Below, piece after piece: positions 22,207 to 33,828 of a stretch of DNA of 64,000 nucleotides (position 1 is its first letter; each line of letters opens with the position of its first letter). The translations under genes were made by a program, and so were the position numbers. The stretch is from Panopea generosa. Lineage: Eukaryota > Mollusca > Bivalvia > Adapedonta > Hiatellidae. The notes under the pieces were generated by a model that saw nothing but the letters and a program-made list of their open reading frames with translations, had not been told where the DNA came from and did no database searches. The stretch is from contig CM055895.1 of NCBI GenBank assembly GCA_029582155.1, forward strand, positions 6,692,544-6,756,543, in the 5' to 3' direction.

Positions 22207-24874
22207 ATGTTAAAACAAACACTCGTATGCATAGTGTATATGCTGTTCAACATCAAAGGTGCTTACACGAATGGATGTAGCGGTAACGGTAGTTATACTT
22301 ACACGTTTACGAACATCACAATTGTCGACAATACGACTTTAATGGAGTGTCTAAATGCCAGCCGTGTCAACATATCACATAACAGAATCAACATACTGAG
22401 TAATGCCACGTTTAAAATGCATTATAATATTCACGTCCTTGACCTTAGTTTTAATGACATCGCTGATATTCCATCTGGCATGATGGGCACAATGCGATCT
22501 TTACAGGAACTATATATTACCGATAATAAACTCACAGCTTTGCCTCCGACTTTTTTTTATAACAAAAACAACCTCAAAGTGGTGGACATTTCTAACAATA
22601 ACATCAGTTATCTTCCCTTATCGATTTTCAACTACAGCATTTCTCAACTTGAACAAGTTATTATACGTAATAACAGCTTGACATATGTGGAACCGTGGGC
22701 AAACTTCAACCACCAGATCAAGTACATTGATGTGAGATATAATGATATCTCCAGTTTCACCAACAACGCCAACTGGACGTATCATGGCGCATCAATATAT
22801 GACGAGGTACGCCTATAAGAATTGTATTGAATAGTGTTGTAATATACTATCTATTATGGTTGGTCAATGTCGTCGACTATTGTCCGTAAGGGTTTACCTG
22901 GCACTTGTTAATCTTCGCTCATATGTTCGGGGCGTTTAAACGCCTTCTCTGTATGCGATATAATGCCGATTTAATAGTGTATTGGTATCGGTTTATTTAC
23001 AGTAATATGATACTGATAACATATTTACGTTCGGACACCGACAATTAATTTACGGATATACACCGGGAATATTCATGAATGCCAGGTAAATTCTAACGCA
23101 CAATATCAGCCATTATTGTTATTCTCAAGTTCTTTACAATAGGTTTCTAGCAAATATTATAACGGATGGTCCATGGCGTATCTGCGGCTGCCATCGCAAC
23201 CTTGTAATAGTCGTTCTCGTCTACCGTTATCTCTGCCGATCAATGTGTTGAGGTGTAAGCCACCCGATTTTTGTTCTTTACTTTGCATTAAAGAGGTGAA
23301 ACTTACATTTTATTGTTTGTCAACCTCTGCACTACCAAAATATGATGAAAAAAGTAGGGGTCATTTATCACGTAAGAGATTTTTTTTTCTGTTCAGTGAC
23401 AAATAAAGAAGACTTCATATTTTTTAACTCTATTTTGATTGTATATTTACAGGCGCTGACAGATTTACGGCACAACTCGTTCTACTACTGGAACGACACG
23501 TTCTTCATGCAGTACAAAGATCCATCACGTGATGTCGATATAGATACTATAATGTTGGAGATCGCTATGGATGTGCGGGAAAACAACTGGATGTGTGATT
23601 GTAAGTTCCACCACTTTGCTCTAAGGATTACTGAGTCCATGTACAAATGGAGCAACAGTGAATTACTTAACATTAAATGTTACGATCCGCCCAAACTTCG
23701 TGGCAAACGTGTATTTTTTGATATTCCACTTCAGCAATTTGTCTGTAATCTGACGGACAATTGTCCTGACGGATGTCTTTGCCAGGAGAGACCGCATGAT
23801 CAAGTTCTAAATATCGACTGCAGAGGGCAAAATTTGACTACGTTTCCGGACGTTGTTCCTAGCAGTAAATATGAAAAGATAACTATGCAATTAGATGACA
23901 ACAATATAGCCAGATTAAAGAACGTTAGCTATGCACATTCGATATACAGTTTGACGATGTCAAATAATGTACTTTCCTCTATCGACGGTCCTCTGATTGA
24001 AAACATAGCAAGTAAGGAAAAAGCCAGTATCGATTTCAGAAACAATGAATTGACTAGAATCCCCAAAGAGGTTCAGAATGTGAAATACCAGAACACAAAC
24101 TTCACAGGAAACAACCTCGTCTGTGACTGCGAAATGCTTTGGATGAAAGATTGGATAAATCTGGCACCACGGTATGAAGACAGAAATCTAAAATGCACAT
24201 TTGAAGGAAACTTTTATAAGATTCTTGATTTCGATGACAGCATTTTGAAATGTAGCGAGGTTGGTAGTATAGTTCTAATCGTTGTGCTAACAGTCGTGCT
24301 GTTTATCGTTATTGTTTTACTCGTTACCGCCAAGAGATGTCCATATGAAACCAAAGTTTTTCTGTACAAAATTTTCCGAATTCATCCGGCCGATAAATAT
24401 GTCGTCGATGGAAGCACTGACAAAGAATATGATATGTTTGTGTCGTTTGATGAAGATGATCCTTATGTCCGGCAATGGGTGAGACGAGTTCTTGTCAAGC
24501 AGTTAGAAGAAAAGAAACCCCATTATTCGCTAAGTATCGCTATACGAGATAGAAAAGCTGGTGCAGAAGCAGATGCCCGATCAGATTTGATTGAAAACAG
24601 CAGACGACTAATGATAATTCTATCAAAAGGTTACGCAAATCGAAGATGGTGTGATTACGATGCGTGCCAAGCTGAACTATTGGAAGACAATCAAGGACGT
24701 GTTGTATACGTTCTGTATGACACTGACGCCGAGGTACTGGTACAGAAAGAACCGTGGATGTCAAAAATTAAAGACAGGAAGGTTTTTACACTTGGCGAGA
24801 GAATGTTCTGGTCAAAGATACGATATGAACTCCCATCAAAACCTGTACGGTCAAACAAGCGTGCAATAATATGA
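22207..24874 (+). CDS. Toll-like receptor, protostome (multiple-cysteine-cluster) type, two coding exons
   Basis: CDS joins 22207-22806 and 23453-24874; the intron (GTACGC...TTTACAG) is phase 0, giving 673 aa. Acceptor TTTTTCAG at 22186 precedes the first ATG. In order: signal peptide (1-22), leucine-rich repeats (about 60-200, for example LDLSFNDIADIP), a first LRR C-terminal cap (NNWMCDCKF, about 244), an LRR N-terminal cap (CPDGCLCQ, about 302), more repeats, a second C-terminal cap (NNLVCDCEMLW, about 420), one membrane helix (about 470-495) and a TIR domain (about 525-660) with YDMFVSFDEDD, the BB-loop region RDRKAGAEAD and the box-3-like MFWSKIRYELP. The cap-repeat-cap ectodomain is the Drosophila Toll-like layout. 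It should be a surface or endosomal pattern-recognition or cytokine receptor signalling through TIR adaptors. The ectodomain is short for the family. The BB-loop proline is replaced by alanine. A polyadenylation signal AATAAA lies at 25033-25038. Confidence 0.93.
23265..23405 (-). repeat. Dispersed repeat fragment in the receptor coding intron
   Basis: The reverse complement (ATGACCCCTACTTTTTTCAT, then GTGCAGAGGTTGACAAACAA) matches copies at about 49420-49540, 59980-60070 and 63450-63500 (the last in this orientation). It is part of a dispersed element of about 370 bp. Confidence 0.7.
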
Positions 24875-25454
24875 ATAGCTTGATCCAATTATTATCATAT
24901 CTCTGGATTATAATATGTGTTTGATGTGAACACATGTCTGTGTTCGTACCACAAGTAGTTTGAGGTGAATGGTCATAATACGTATCTATTGTATGAGATT
25001 AATGTTCGCTGAACAAAAGAGTCTAAAAAGTAAATAAATATGCGTGCAGTCTGACTTACTTGTGATAGTCTCTCAGCATAATTAGCCGGGCTTTATGCGA
25101 AATGCATACCCCTGTGTGTGGCGTCGTAATCAAGTTTTGCAGTGTTGATCATCACCGCAATGATCGTACGCGACAGGGACTACTTTTTACTCCTCGAATG
25201 CCATTTTTTCATGTATTTAATATAAGCAAACAGAAACAAATCAAACAATAAAAAAAAATTAGGGCATTTTATTGGCATTTTTTTTTTAAAAAAGTTGCAT
25301 AAAATTAACCGAACGGTACAACGATATCAATCCAGTTTGGAGTCTTTGACCACCTACCCGACAGAGACTACTTTTCATTTGCCGAATGTCATTTTTCATG
25401 TCGCTTATATATGCGACAAATACAAATATATTGTGTACATTGTTTTATGTATTT

Positions 25455-26345
25455 TTAGCTCGCCGGGACGAAGTCCAAGGAGAGCTATTGCCATGACCCC
25501 GGTATCGTCGTCGGTGTCGTCGTCGTCTTGAGACACCCAGGTTAAACTTTTGCGTTTAATCCAAAAGAAATATTTTGCCTTTTTTTATTGCTATTTCTTG
25601 TACTGTATTTTTTTTAATATATAACTCGAATTGTTAAACCGTTTGGAATACCTGGTAGAAATAAAAGTTGGTATAATAATTCTTTTATTTGTGATATTAA
25701 AGGCTGGGTTTTCGGGGGGAAAAATGTCGTTACTTGGTGAAAAGTCAAATGTATGAATTGAAAATTGAAAAAAATAAGTTTTGTTTGTCTTGATCATTTA
25801 TTCTACATATATAATTATATCTTATTCTTCTTGCTATTTTTGTTTTTTGATTAATTTAGAACTATATCATGTTAAAAATAAGGTTAAAATCAATCATTTT
25901 GGTGGAAATCTTCTATATAATTGTAATGACATAAGAAAAACTCCCTATTTATATAGCTTGTATAATATGCATTGTTTTTTGTGTTTTTTATTTGTTTCAT
26001 GTTATACATACTTACAAAATATATATAAAACATGCATGTCAATTATTTGTACGGTTTGTTGGGGGATGGCCCACCCCGACCCCCACATACCTATTACGGG
26101 GTGATTAAATGGGTCACCATATTTTTGGTGACTGAAATTAAAAAAAAACTTTTGTGTTTAAGATTAAGATATCTATGCATCACTCATTGGATGTGAATGA
26201 AACTTCGCATGTGTGTTCACCATCATCAATTGAACACACACAGACAAGTACCATAACTCTGGATTGCATTTTTGCACAGTTATGGCCCTTTTTGGACTTA
26301 GATACCATGGGGCGAGCTTAGTTGTCTTCTGACAACTCTTGTTTT
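25455..26345 (+). repeat. Dispersed repeat starting TTTAGCTCGCCGGGACGAAG
   Basis: It begins with TTAGCTCGCCGGGACGAAGT and GAGAGCTATTGCCATGACCC, followed by a TCGTCGTCGGTGTCGTCGTC stretch. It ends with a CATGGGGCGAGCTTAGTTG block and TCTTCTGACAACTCTTG. I know this arrangement as a common dispersed sequence in bivalve genomes. The interior (25560-26090) is AT-rich and has no clear coding content. Confidence 0.5.
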
Positions 26346-27430
26346 TTTATAATATTGCATAAAATAAACCAAACGCTACAATTGTACCAATCAAATTAGG
26401 AAAGCATATGAAGTTTTTTTTTTTTAAATCCAGCTATTAGTATTTTTTTTTAATTCTAGTATAATAGGCAATTTAACCGTTGATAATAACTTTTGTACAA
26501 TGAACAAGTTGGCCGCTTTTAAAGTAGCCAATGATAAGGTCTTACAAAGGAGGTGGAAATTAAAATGAATGAAGGTGTAAGCTAGGGTTTGTACGAAATA
26601 TGCTTGTTGAATGGTGTAAAGTGCAATATTTGAGTGAATGTAGGAAAGCTGAAAAAAACATAAACAACTGCGCACCGGGTACTAAAAAGTGAGTTATACC
26701 TATACCCGATTCGGTTCCAGCTGATCTGGTCAAATTCCGGCTACAGGGAAAATGCAAATGTGGTTTGTTAAATAGTTATTATGGTGTTTAATTGCACAAA
26801 TCTAAATCATTATGTATTTCCATTTACATATCCAATTAGAAAATATCTGGGAAAATGTCTTGAGACTTACCTTATACATTTTCAAACTAATTTACGGTAA
26901 TGTTCTATGAAATTGACTATTGTGAAAATCTATTTTTTTAAATAAATTTGTGGATATATTAATAAAAAACAGTTTAAATAAATGTATTTTTGTGCAAAAT
27001 GGGCGATATGTCTGATTCTTACTACTTGCTACACGCCGCACCGGTAAAACCATGCAGATTCAACCGCTTTGCTGTTAAAAGAACTATATGTCCTTTGTAT
27101 CAGTAAAAAAATAACTGCAGCTTCTTGGGGTTTGTTATTATGTTCATTGTTATGGGTTCAGTATGTCATACTCTTTGAAACAATTGATTACAAACGGGGT
27201 TATTTGAAATTGATTTACAACTCAGCAGAAATTTGTAAATCAACAACATATTATTGTTGAACCTTCATGTCAATAACAAATGACTTATCGTTTATGCATG
27301 AATCTAAGGTTATTTTCAACGCATTTGAGGTTATATATGGCATACTAGTAACCAGTTTTATTGGTGGAGGAAGATCTTAGAATGAATCTGGGTAGAATCA
27401 CCGTACTTCCGTAAGTAACTGGCAAATATC
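26346..27430. other. No gene recognised
   Basis: AT-rich sequence with no exon, RNA gene or tandem repeat that I can support. Confidence 0.4.
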
Positions 27431-27431
27431 T

Positions 27432-27535
27432 CACATAAAGATTTTGGAGCGAGCGGGACTCGAACCTACAACCTTAGCCGTAAAATGTAAGCTATCTCGA
27501 GAAGGCGTCTTAGATCATTTTGCCACGGAAGTATG
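27432..27535 (-). mobile_element. tRNA-Leu/Ser-like SINE remnant
   Basis: The minus strand reads a D-arm-like AATGATCTAAGACGCC, a stretch long enough for an extra arm, and a T-arm-like GTAGGTTCGAGTCCCGCTCG. The acceptor stem is not intact, so a functional tRNA gene is unlikely. Assignment to Leu or Ser rests only on the long variable region. Confidence 0.4.
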
Positions 27536-27554
27536 GAACGCCAAACACGACTTT

Positions 27555-29318
27555 GATTGTTCATTGTCATTCTGATGTGGTTACTTATCATTCGGCAGTG
27601 GTTATATGTCATTTGGCAATGTTTACTTGTCATTCGACAGTGATAACACATCGTTAGGCAGTGATAACGTGTACTTTGGCAGTGGTTACATGTCATTCGG
27701 AAGTGTTTACTTGTCATTCGACAATGATAACACATCGTTAGGCCATGGTAACGTGTTATTCGGCTGTGGTTACTTGTCATTCGGCAGTGGTACATGTCAT
27801 TCGGCAGTGGTTACTTGTCATTCGGCATTGGTTACATGCCATTCGGCAGTAGCTACATATCATTATGCAGTGGTTACCTGTCATTCGGCAGTGGTACCTT
27901 GTCATTCGGCAATGTTTACTTGACATTCGACAGTGATAACACTTCATTCAGCAGTGTCTACGTGTCATTCGGCAGTGGTTACACATCATTCGGCAGTGGC
28001 TACATATTATTCGGCATTGGCTTCGTGTCATTGGGCAGTGGCTACTTGTTACTCGGCAGTGGTTACTTGTTATTCAGCAGTGGTTACACATCATTCGGCA
28101 GTGGCTACGTATCATTCGGTAGTGGTTACTTGTTACTCGGCAGTGGTAACATTTCATTCGACAGTGGCTTAGTGTCATTTGACAGTGGTTAAAATGTTAC
28201 TCGTAAGTGGTAACACACCATTCGGCAGTGGCTACGTGTCCTTCGGTAGTGGTTTCTTGTTATTCGGCAGTGGTTATTTGTTATTCGGCAGTAGTTACAC
28301 ATCATTTGACAGTGGCTACGTGTCATTCGGCAGTGGTTACTTGTCATTCTACAGTGTTTACATATCATTCTGCAGTGGTTACACATCATTCGGCAGTGGT
28401 TATATGTAATTCTGCAGTGGTAACTTGTCATTTTGCAGTGGTTACACATCATTCGGCAGTGGTTATATGTAATTCTGCAGTGGTAACTTGTCATTCTGCA
28501 GTGGTTACACATCATTCGGCAGTGGTTTTATGTCATTCTGCAGTGGTAACAAGTTATTTGGCAGGGTTACACATCATTCGACAGTGATAATTTGTCATTC
28601 GCCAGTGGTTACACATCATTCGGCAGTGGTTACACATCATTCGGTAGTGGTTACTTGTCATTCGGTGGTGGTTACACATCATTCGACAGTAATAACTTGT
28701 CATTCGCCAGTGATTACACATCATTCGGCAATGGTTACTTGTCATTCGGCAGTGGTTACACATCATTCGGCAGTGGTTACTTGTCATTCGGCAGTGGTTA
28801 CACATCATTCAACAGTGATAACTTGTCATTCGCCAGTGGTTACACATCATTCGGCAGTGGTTACACATCATTCGACAGTGATTACTTGTCATTCGCCAGT
28901 GGTTGCATGCCACTCGGCAGTGGTTAATTGCTATTCGGCTATAGTTACTTGGCATTCATTAGGTAGTTGTTACACATCATTCGGCAGTGGTTACTTATTA
29001 TTTGGCAGTGGTAACATATCATTCGGCAGTGGTTACTTGTCATTCGGCAGTGGTTACATGGCATTCGGTAGTGGTAACCCATCATTCGACAGTGGCTACA
29101 TGGCATTCGGCAGTGGTTACCTATCATTCGGCAGTGATAACTTGTCATTCGGCAGTGGTTACATGTCATTCGGCAGTGGTTACTTATCATTCGGCAGTGG
29201 TTACTTATCATTCGGCAGCGATTACATGGTATTCGGCAGTGGTCACATGGCATTCGACAGTGGTTATCCATCATTCGGCAGTGGTTACCAAGCATTTGGC
29301 AGTGGTTACTTAATTGAC
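27555..29318. repeat. Minisatellite, 21-bp unit
   Basis: More than 70 tandem copies of a 21-bp unit built on TCATTCGGCAGTGGTTACA and variants (TTG or ACA at the junction). As seven codons it gives SFGSGYT or HSAVVTH in two plus frames and NHCRMTS-like repeats on the minus strand. All the long frames here are by-products. Confidence 0.93.
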
Positions 29319-29329
29319 ATTAATTAGGA

Positions 29330-29934
29330 TATTGCTGTCTAAATTATCCTTACTGTTAATATTTGCTGTTTCTATCCGTGGCACTCGGAATAGTTATGTT
29401 TACAGAATTTACAAAATACTGATTTTTTTTTTAATCGGGACACGTATCCTGTAATTAAGTTTGAAAAAAGATACAAATTACATATATATCGATCGGTTCG
29501 TGCACATTTTGAAATTATATTACATTTGTACTGGGAATTCCACAGTGATTATTTAACATAGCGCTACAAGTATTTACACGGCAAAGTCAAATGATGAAAT
29601 CAGTGATGTTTGTTGGTTTTCTTTTGCAATTTTGTGCTGTTATTAATCATAATCTCTAATTAAAAATCTGTCTCAAAATTGTAACAAAATATCCTCAAAT
29701 ATGTGTCAAAATTGCACCATATTGACGTCTGTATATTCATTTCTTTCGGGAGAGATGTTGTTTTCATCGTATTCCTTAATTAAATTTCTGTCTCAAAATA
29801 GTAATAATATGTCCTCAAATATGTGTAAGATTGCACCACGCCTCATGGTCAAACGTATTCGAGGAGATGTGTTATTTTTAATCATATTTCCAAATCAAAA
29901 TTATGTCTCAAAATCGTAATAAAATGTCATATTC
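29330..29934. other. No gene recognised
   Basis: AT-rich sequence. A segment around TAATTAAATTTCTGTCTCAAAA repeats about three times between 29655 and 29930 with a period near 120 bp. Confidence 0.45.
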
Positions 29935-30430
29935 ATCAAGGACTTGTATAAAAGGATAGGAAACTTACATCTCCTGACTAAATGTTGATGATTTCAACAG
30001 CACACGAAGGATTCATGCAAATTAATCATTCATAATTCACAGGCAACTGATTTCTTGTACAAAAACTGTAAGATGTATGTAATCTCAAATGTTTCAGTAA
30101 ACATGTTTCGATCACGCAAAATGCTCTTGAATCAAAGATATTGAGGTTTGAAGAAAAAATTATCGTATTGTAAATTATTTAAGCTGCAGTATACAAATTT
30201 TGTAATCACAACTACTTCAACAATTTTAAACACAAATTCCGGGAATGGTATTGTTTTAATGAAAATTTCATTCTGCAGTGTAAGAATTTTGATCTGTGTT
30301 CCTGAGATGAATGGTAGTTAAGATAATTGAAAACGAGATATTGTGAGATTTTGCGTGAATACGCGAGGGTTAACAAAATATCAATCAATTGCCTTTCCTT
30401 CTCTATATAATTCTGTGTATTCATATATAT
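29935..30430 (+). repeat. Dispersed repeat, also at 47.6-48.05 kb
   Basis: Shares CTCCTGACTAAATGTTGATG, GGGAATGGTATTGTTTT, TTCCTGAGATGAATGG and AACGAGATATTG in order with 47615-48055. Length is about 450-490 bp. No coding content is recognised. Confidence 0.75.
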
Positions 30431-30814
30431 TGAATATTTAGTCAGAACACCAATCCTACTGCAGTTTCGTCACCGTGTACCTTCTGTACAGTAAGTTTCA
30501 TTTGAATCAGCTTATAACTGTCAGAAGAGTTGTGTCCGCCGCAGGTTGTTGTGAAAGTGCATTTTAATAAGAAAGAGTCATAAATTTAGAAATTAAGTAC
30601 TTCTGTATACCACTTAAAAAGGCTCAAACCAGGAGCATTGCTATTAAACATGCAGTAATCGGACTTGATAAATCCCCTTTAAGGCAGTGCCTTATTTCAT
30701 GGCCTGTATGCAGATTAATGCGGCACGTTTGTAGGATTTACCAACGTCAGAGCGTTTAATGATTTGGATATCGTAAATCATAGCTGTTGGAATGCTTGTT
30801 TGTTGTTGATTTTG

Positions 30815-30823
30815 TCATATTAC
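30815..30823. other. Target-site duplication (left), TCATATTAC
   Basis: The nonamer TCATATTAC immediately precedes the GGGTCC terminus of the 12-kb element. The same nonamer immediately follows the opposite terminus at 43064-43072. Confidence 0.8.
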
Positions 30824-31808
30824 GGGTCCTACTAAATGCCACTAAGGACCACTAAGGACTACTAAGGACCACTAAGGACCACTAAGGAGTTCAAAGGGGG
30901 CACTAAGGACCACTATGGGGTTCAAAGGGGGCACTAAGGACCACTGAGGGGTTCAAAGGGAGCACTAAGGACTACTAAGGGGTTTCATATTAAGATTAAG
31001 ATTGTCAGTTAGCTGCAATGGACACATTTTAAGTGATTTAAATGATGACTCGGCATTAATAACCTGGATACAGATGAGTTTCTTCTATTAAACATGCTTG
31101 GTGTATAGTACCATCACATTGGCCCTTTGTTTAAAGTCCCATATGACAATTGTTAGTATATTTAATTGGCCAGCCCTGGGAGTCAAACCCGCAACCCCGA
31201 GACTAAAAGTCTGAGAACCACTAAGGACTACTAAGGAGTCACTAAGGACCACTAAGGAGTTCAAAGGGGGCACTAAGGACCACTAAGGGGTTCAAAGGGG
31301 GCACTAAGGGGTTCAAAGGGAGCACTAAGGACTACTAAGGGGTTTCATATTAAGATTAAGATTGTCAGTTAGCTACAATGGACACATTTTAAGTGATTTA
31401 AATGATGACTCGGCATTAATAACCTGGATACAGATGAGTTTTTTCTATTAAACATGCTTGGTGTATAGTACCATCATATTGGCCCTTTGTTTAAAGTCCC
31501 ATATGACAATTGTTAGTATATTTAGTTGGCCAGCCCTGGGAGTCAAACCCGCAACCCCGAGACTAAAAGTCTAAGAACCACTAAGGACTACTAAGGAGCC
31601 ACTAAGGACCACTAAGGAGTTCAAAGGGGGCACTAAGGACCACTAAGGGGTTCAAAGGGGGCACTAAGGACCACTAAGGGGTTCAAAGGGAGCACTAAGG
31701 ACCACTAAGGGGTTCAAAGGGAGCACTAAGGACTACTAAGGGGTTTCATATTAAGATTAAGATAGCTACAATGGACACATTTTAAGTGATTTAAATGATG
31801 ACTCAGCA
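30824..31808 (+). repeat. Left arm of the foldback element: ACTAAGG arrays plus SINE-like units
   Basis: Runs of CACTAAGGACTACTAAGG and GTTCAAAGGGGGCACTAAGG alternate with a non-array unit that runs from TTTCATATTAAGATTAAGAT to GCAACCCCGAGACTAAAAGT. Full units lie at about 30983-31215 and 31342-31575; a third (from about 31743) is split by the nested TTAA element. Confidence 0.85.
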
Positions 31809-32097
31809 TTAAAGGGGAACGCAACCCTGTGTATAAAACAGGATAATATGAATAGCTATGAGTTCAGCTTTCTATTAATAGTATTATTATGCATAAATTC
31901 GAGTCCATAAAGATATATCAGCTCGTTTTGTAACGGTCATTTTCGCACATCGACTTTATGGTGGAAGTCGCCATATTGGATACCTGCGTGACGTCATAAC
32001 TGCACTTCCGTTTAAAACATAATTGATTTATACGCTACAGCAGATGTAGAAACGTGCAATTATAGTCACCGGCAAAAGTACTCGCAAGACTAATAAA

Positions 32098-32369
32098 ATG
32101 GATTTTAGTAACGGAGAAGGACTTTTTGCCTACAACTTTGAACCAGAATTTTCAGAAGCAGAGTTAAATGAATTAGAAGACGAGAGAAATAGTGAGACGG
32201 CACAGTTGTTCACACACGTGAAAGATTTTTGCAGCTGCAAAAACAGTGTAATGATGCTTTCGTCTGACGAAAATACGTGCTGCAGATGCAATTTCACACT
32301 ATTGGAAATTCAGAAGATTTAGAATGTATCACAGAAATAATACAGAGATGTGACAGCAATGTCTTATGA
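32098..32369 (+). pseudogene. Fragment resembling the Cys-rich cytoplasmic (ballast) domain of P2X7
   Basis: The ATG at 32098 opens MDFSNGEGLFAYNFEPEFSE, then an acidic helix-like stretch (AELNELEDERNSE), then DFCSCKNSVMMLSSDENTCC. The order FEPE-S-EEL, C-C-x-M, E-x-CC is that of P2X7 intracellular-domain-like proteins, which are zinc-binding and expanded in molluscs and fish. The third cysteine of the first cluster is Ser here. The frame stops at 32322, but the next family block (ECITE) follows at once in another frame (32317-32369), so a frameshift has broken the gene. The remainder of the domain was not found. A SINE lies further down in the same element. I regard this as a decayed passenger of the TTAA element. 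Confidence 0.55.
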
Positions 32370-33537
32370 AGTTTTCACCCAAAAAGATGATAACTGTTAA
32401 ACAGTCACACCGATCATGAACCAGAGATCAAACCCGAAACCCATCAATCACAACTCTGACATCTTATCATGTAGCCTGACATTGATGATTGAATTTTTCA
32501 AAATAGTAAAATTACCCTTAGCTTGATAAAAAAAAGTAATTATTGCCGTCAGTGTTGATGTAGATCCAGACGAGCCTGCACATTCATGCTGTACTATCAG
32601 GGTTTATACTGTTTGCTACTCAGTCAATACATTATCAAAAAAAAACACTAATTAGACCAAGAATGGAATTAAGGGAAAATGTTTTGTTACATATATTTAC
32701 CTGTCTAAGAGAGAATAAGAAATAATATTATATCTCTTTTCTTATCGTGTTTAGCTGGTGCGGCCATTGTTGCGTACTGAGAAATGGCTGATAAAATTTT
32801 GATTTCATATCCTTTTTAGTAAATTTAGATGAAGCATGAATGAGTTGGGTTTTTTTTGTGTTGTTTTACGTAACTGGCACTGTCTTTTGGTTATTCAAAT
32901 GGTGTTACTACCCAATTTGATATATGATGATTATCTATTCTACCAGTTCTCTGAACATATATGAATGTGTCTCCTTATAGGGAGTGTCATATGGAATATA
33001 ATGTCTACAGGCATATTGCACAAAGTGTATGTTACTGTCCAGCTACTGGCACCCTGCTGAGCTTTCATAATTCACCAACACCACATTCACACCATGTGGT
33101 AATGAGAAATACCCTGCCACATTGTGCATATTGTACCCTAATAAGCGTGATCACCCCAGGTTTAATGACCCCAGGGTTTATGACAGGATGTTATATCACA
33201 CAGTATTATGCCTTATTACTAATTTAAACATTTTCAGTTAATTAGGGTTTCAATATTAATGCAAACTTACAAGTAAAAAAATTAAGTTATATGATTTTAT
33301 GAATATTTTTCATAAATTGTATACCAGAACACTATTTTAACAGTAAAAAAAACTTTTCATGTATTAATGAATAAATAAAGGAACAAAGGTTTTACTTTAT
33401 CTTTTTTCATTGCGAAGTTCAGGTAGTTCAAATGTCTATTCAAGAATAATGACCTAGTTGACTGTGAAAAAGCCATATATCAATAAACTAAATTGCCTAT
33501 TGATTATAAAATTAATAAAATGAGTTTATGAACAATT
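32370..33537. other. Interior of the TTAA element, no gene recognised
   Basis: AT-rich sequence. An open frame at 32961-33227 contains YRHIA, faintly like the YR-x-AYR block of P2X7-like proteins, but the rest does not fit and it is not called. Confidence 0.35.
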
Positions 33538-33828
33538 AATGGTTGACTGAATATTTAGCATCATTTTTTGTCATCGAGGGTTTACTGTTCAGATGTTCAG
33601 TTAACCTAACCACTGTTTCCTGCAAAGGTTAACCAGTACTCGAGCACACCCAACAACCGCAAGTAACTGATAATTTTACCACTCGAATCAGCCGTGAGAG
33701 ACAAATGATTTTAAGACACAATGTTGTATGTCAGTCATCACAGAGACTGTCGCCGGGTTGGGATTCGAACTCGAAACACCAGGATTGATAGTTAGACACG
33801 TAACTGACTGAGCTAATCGGGCCTGTCA
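33538..33828 (-). mobile_element. tRNA-derived SINE, copy 3, inside the TTAA element
   Basis: Same family as 15.8 kb, reversed: T-arm-like GGATTCGAACTCGAAAC, GGATTGATAG, TGACTGAGCTAATCGGGCC, and the body blocks TGTCATCGAGGGTTTAC and CGCAAGTAACTGATA. This gives a triple nesting: SINE in TTAA element in foldback element. Confidence 0.75.

Noticed and set aside
23173..23406. Extra coding sequence in the receptor intron
   Set aside because: Contains a dispersed repeat fragment seen elsewhere in the window; the phase-0 splice from 22806 to 23453 already gives a continuous receptor.
27555..29318. CRISPR-like regular repeats (also the other arrays)
   Set aside because: The units are contiguous without unique spacers, and the genome is eukaryotic.
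27606..29327. Silk- or antifreeze-like repeat proteins (SFGSGYT / HSAVVTH, up to 279 residues)
   Set aside because: By-product of a 21-bp minisatellite; three frames are open at once, there is no signal peptide and no promoter or splice context.
32961..33227. Continuation of the P2X7-like protein (YRHIA)
   Set aside because: Only five residues resemble the family; the rest, including repeated PGLMTPGFMTG, does not fit.
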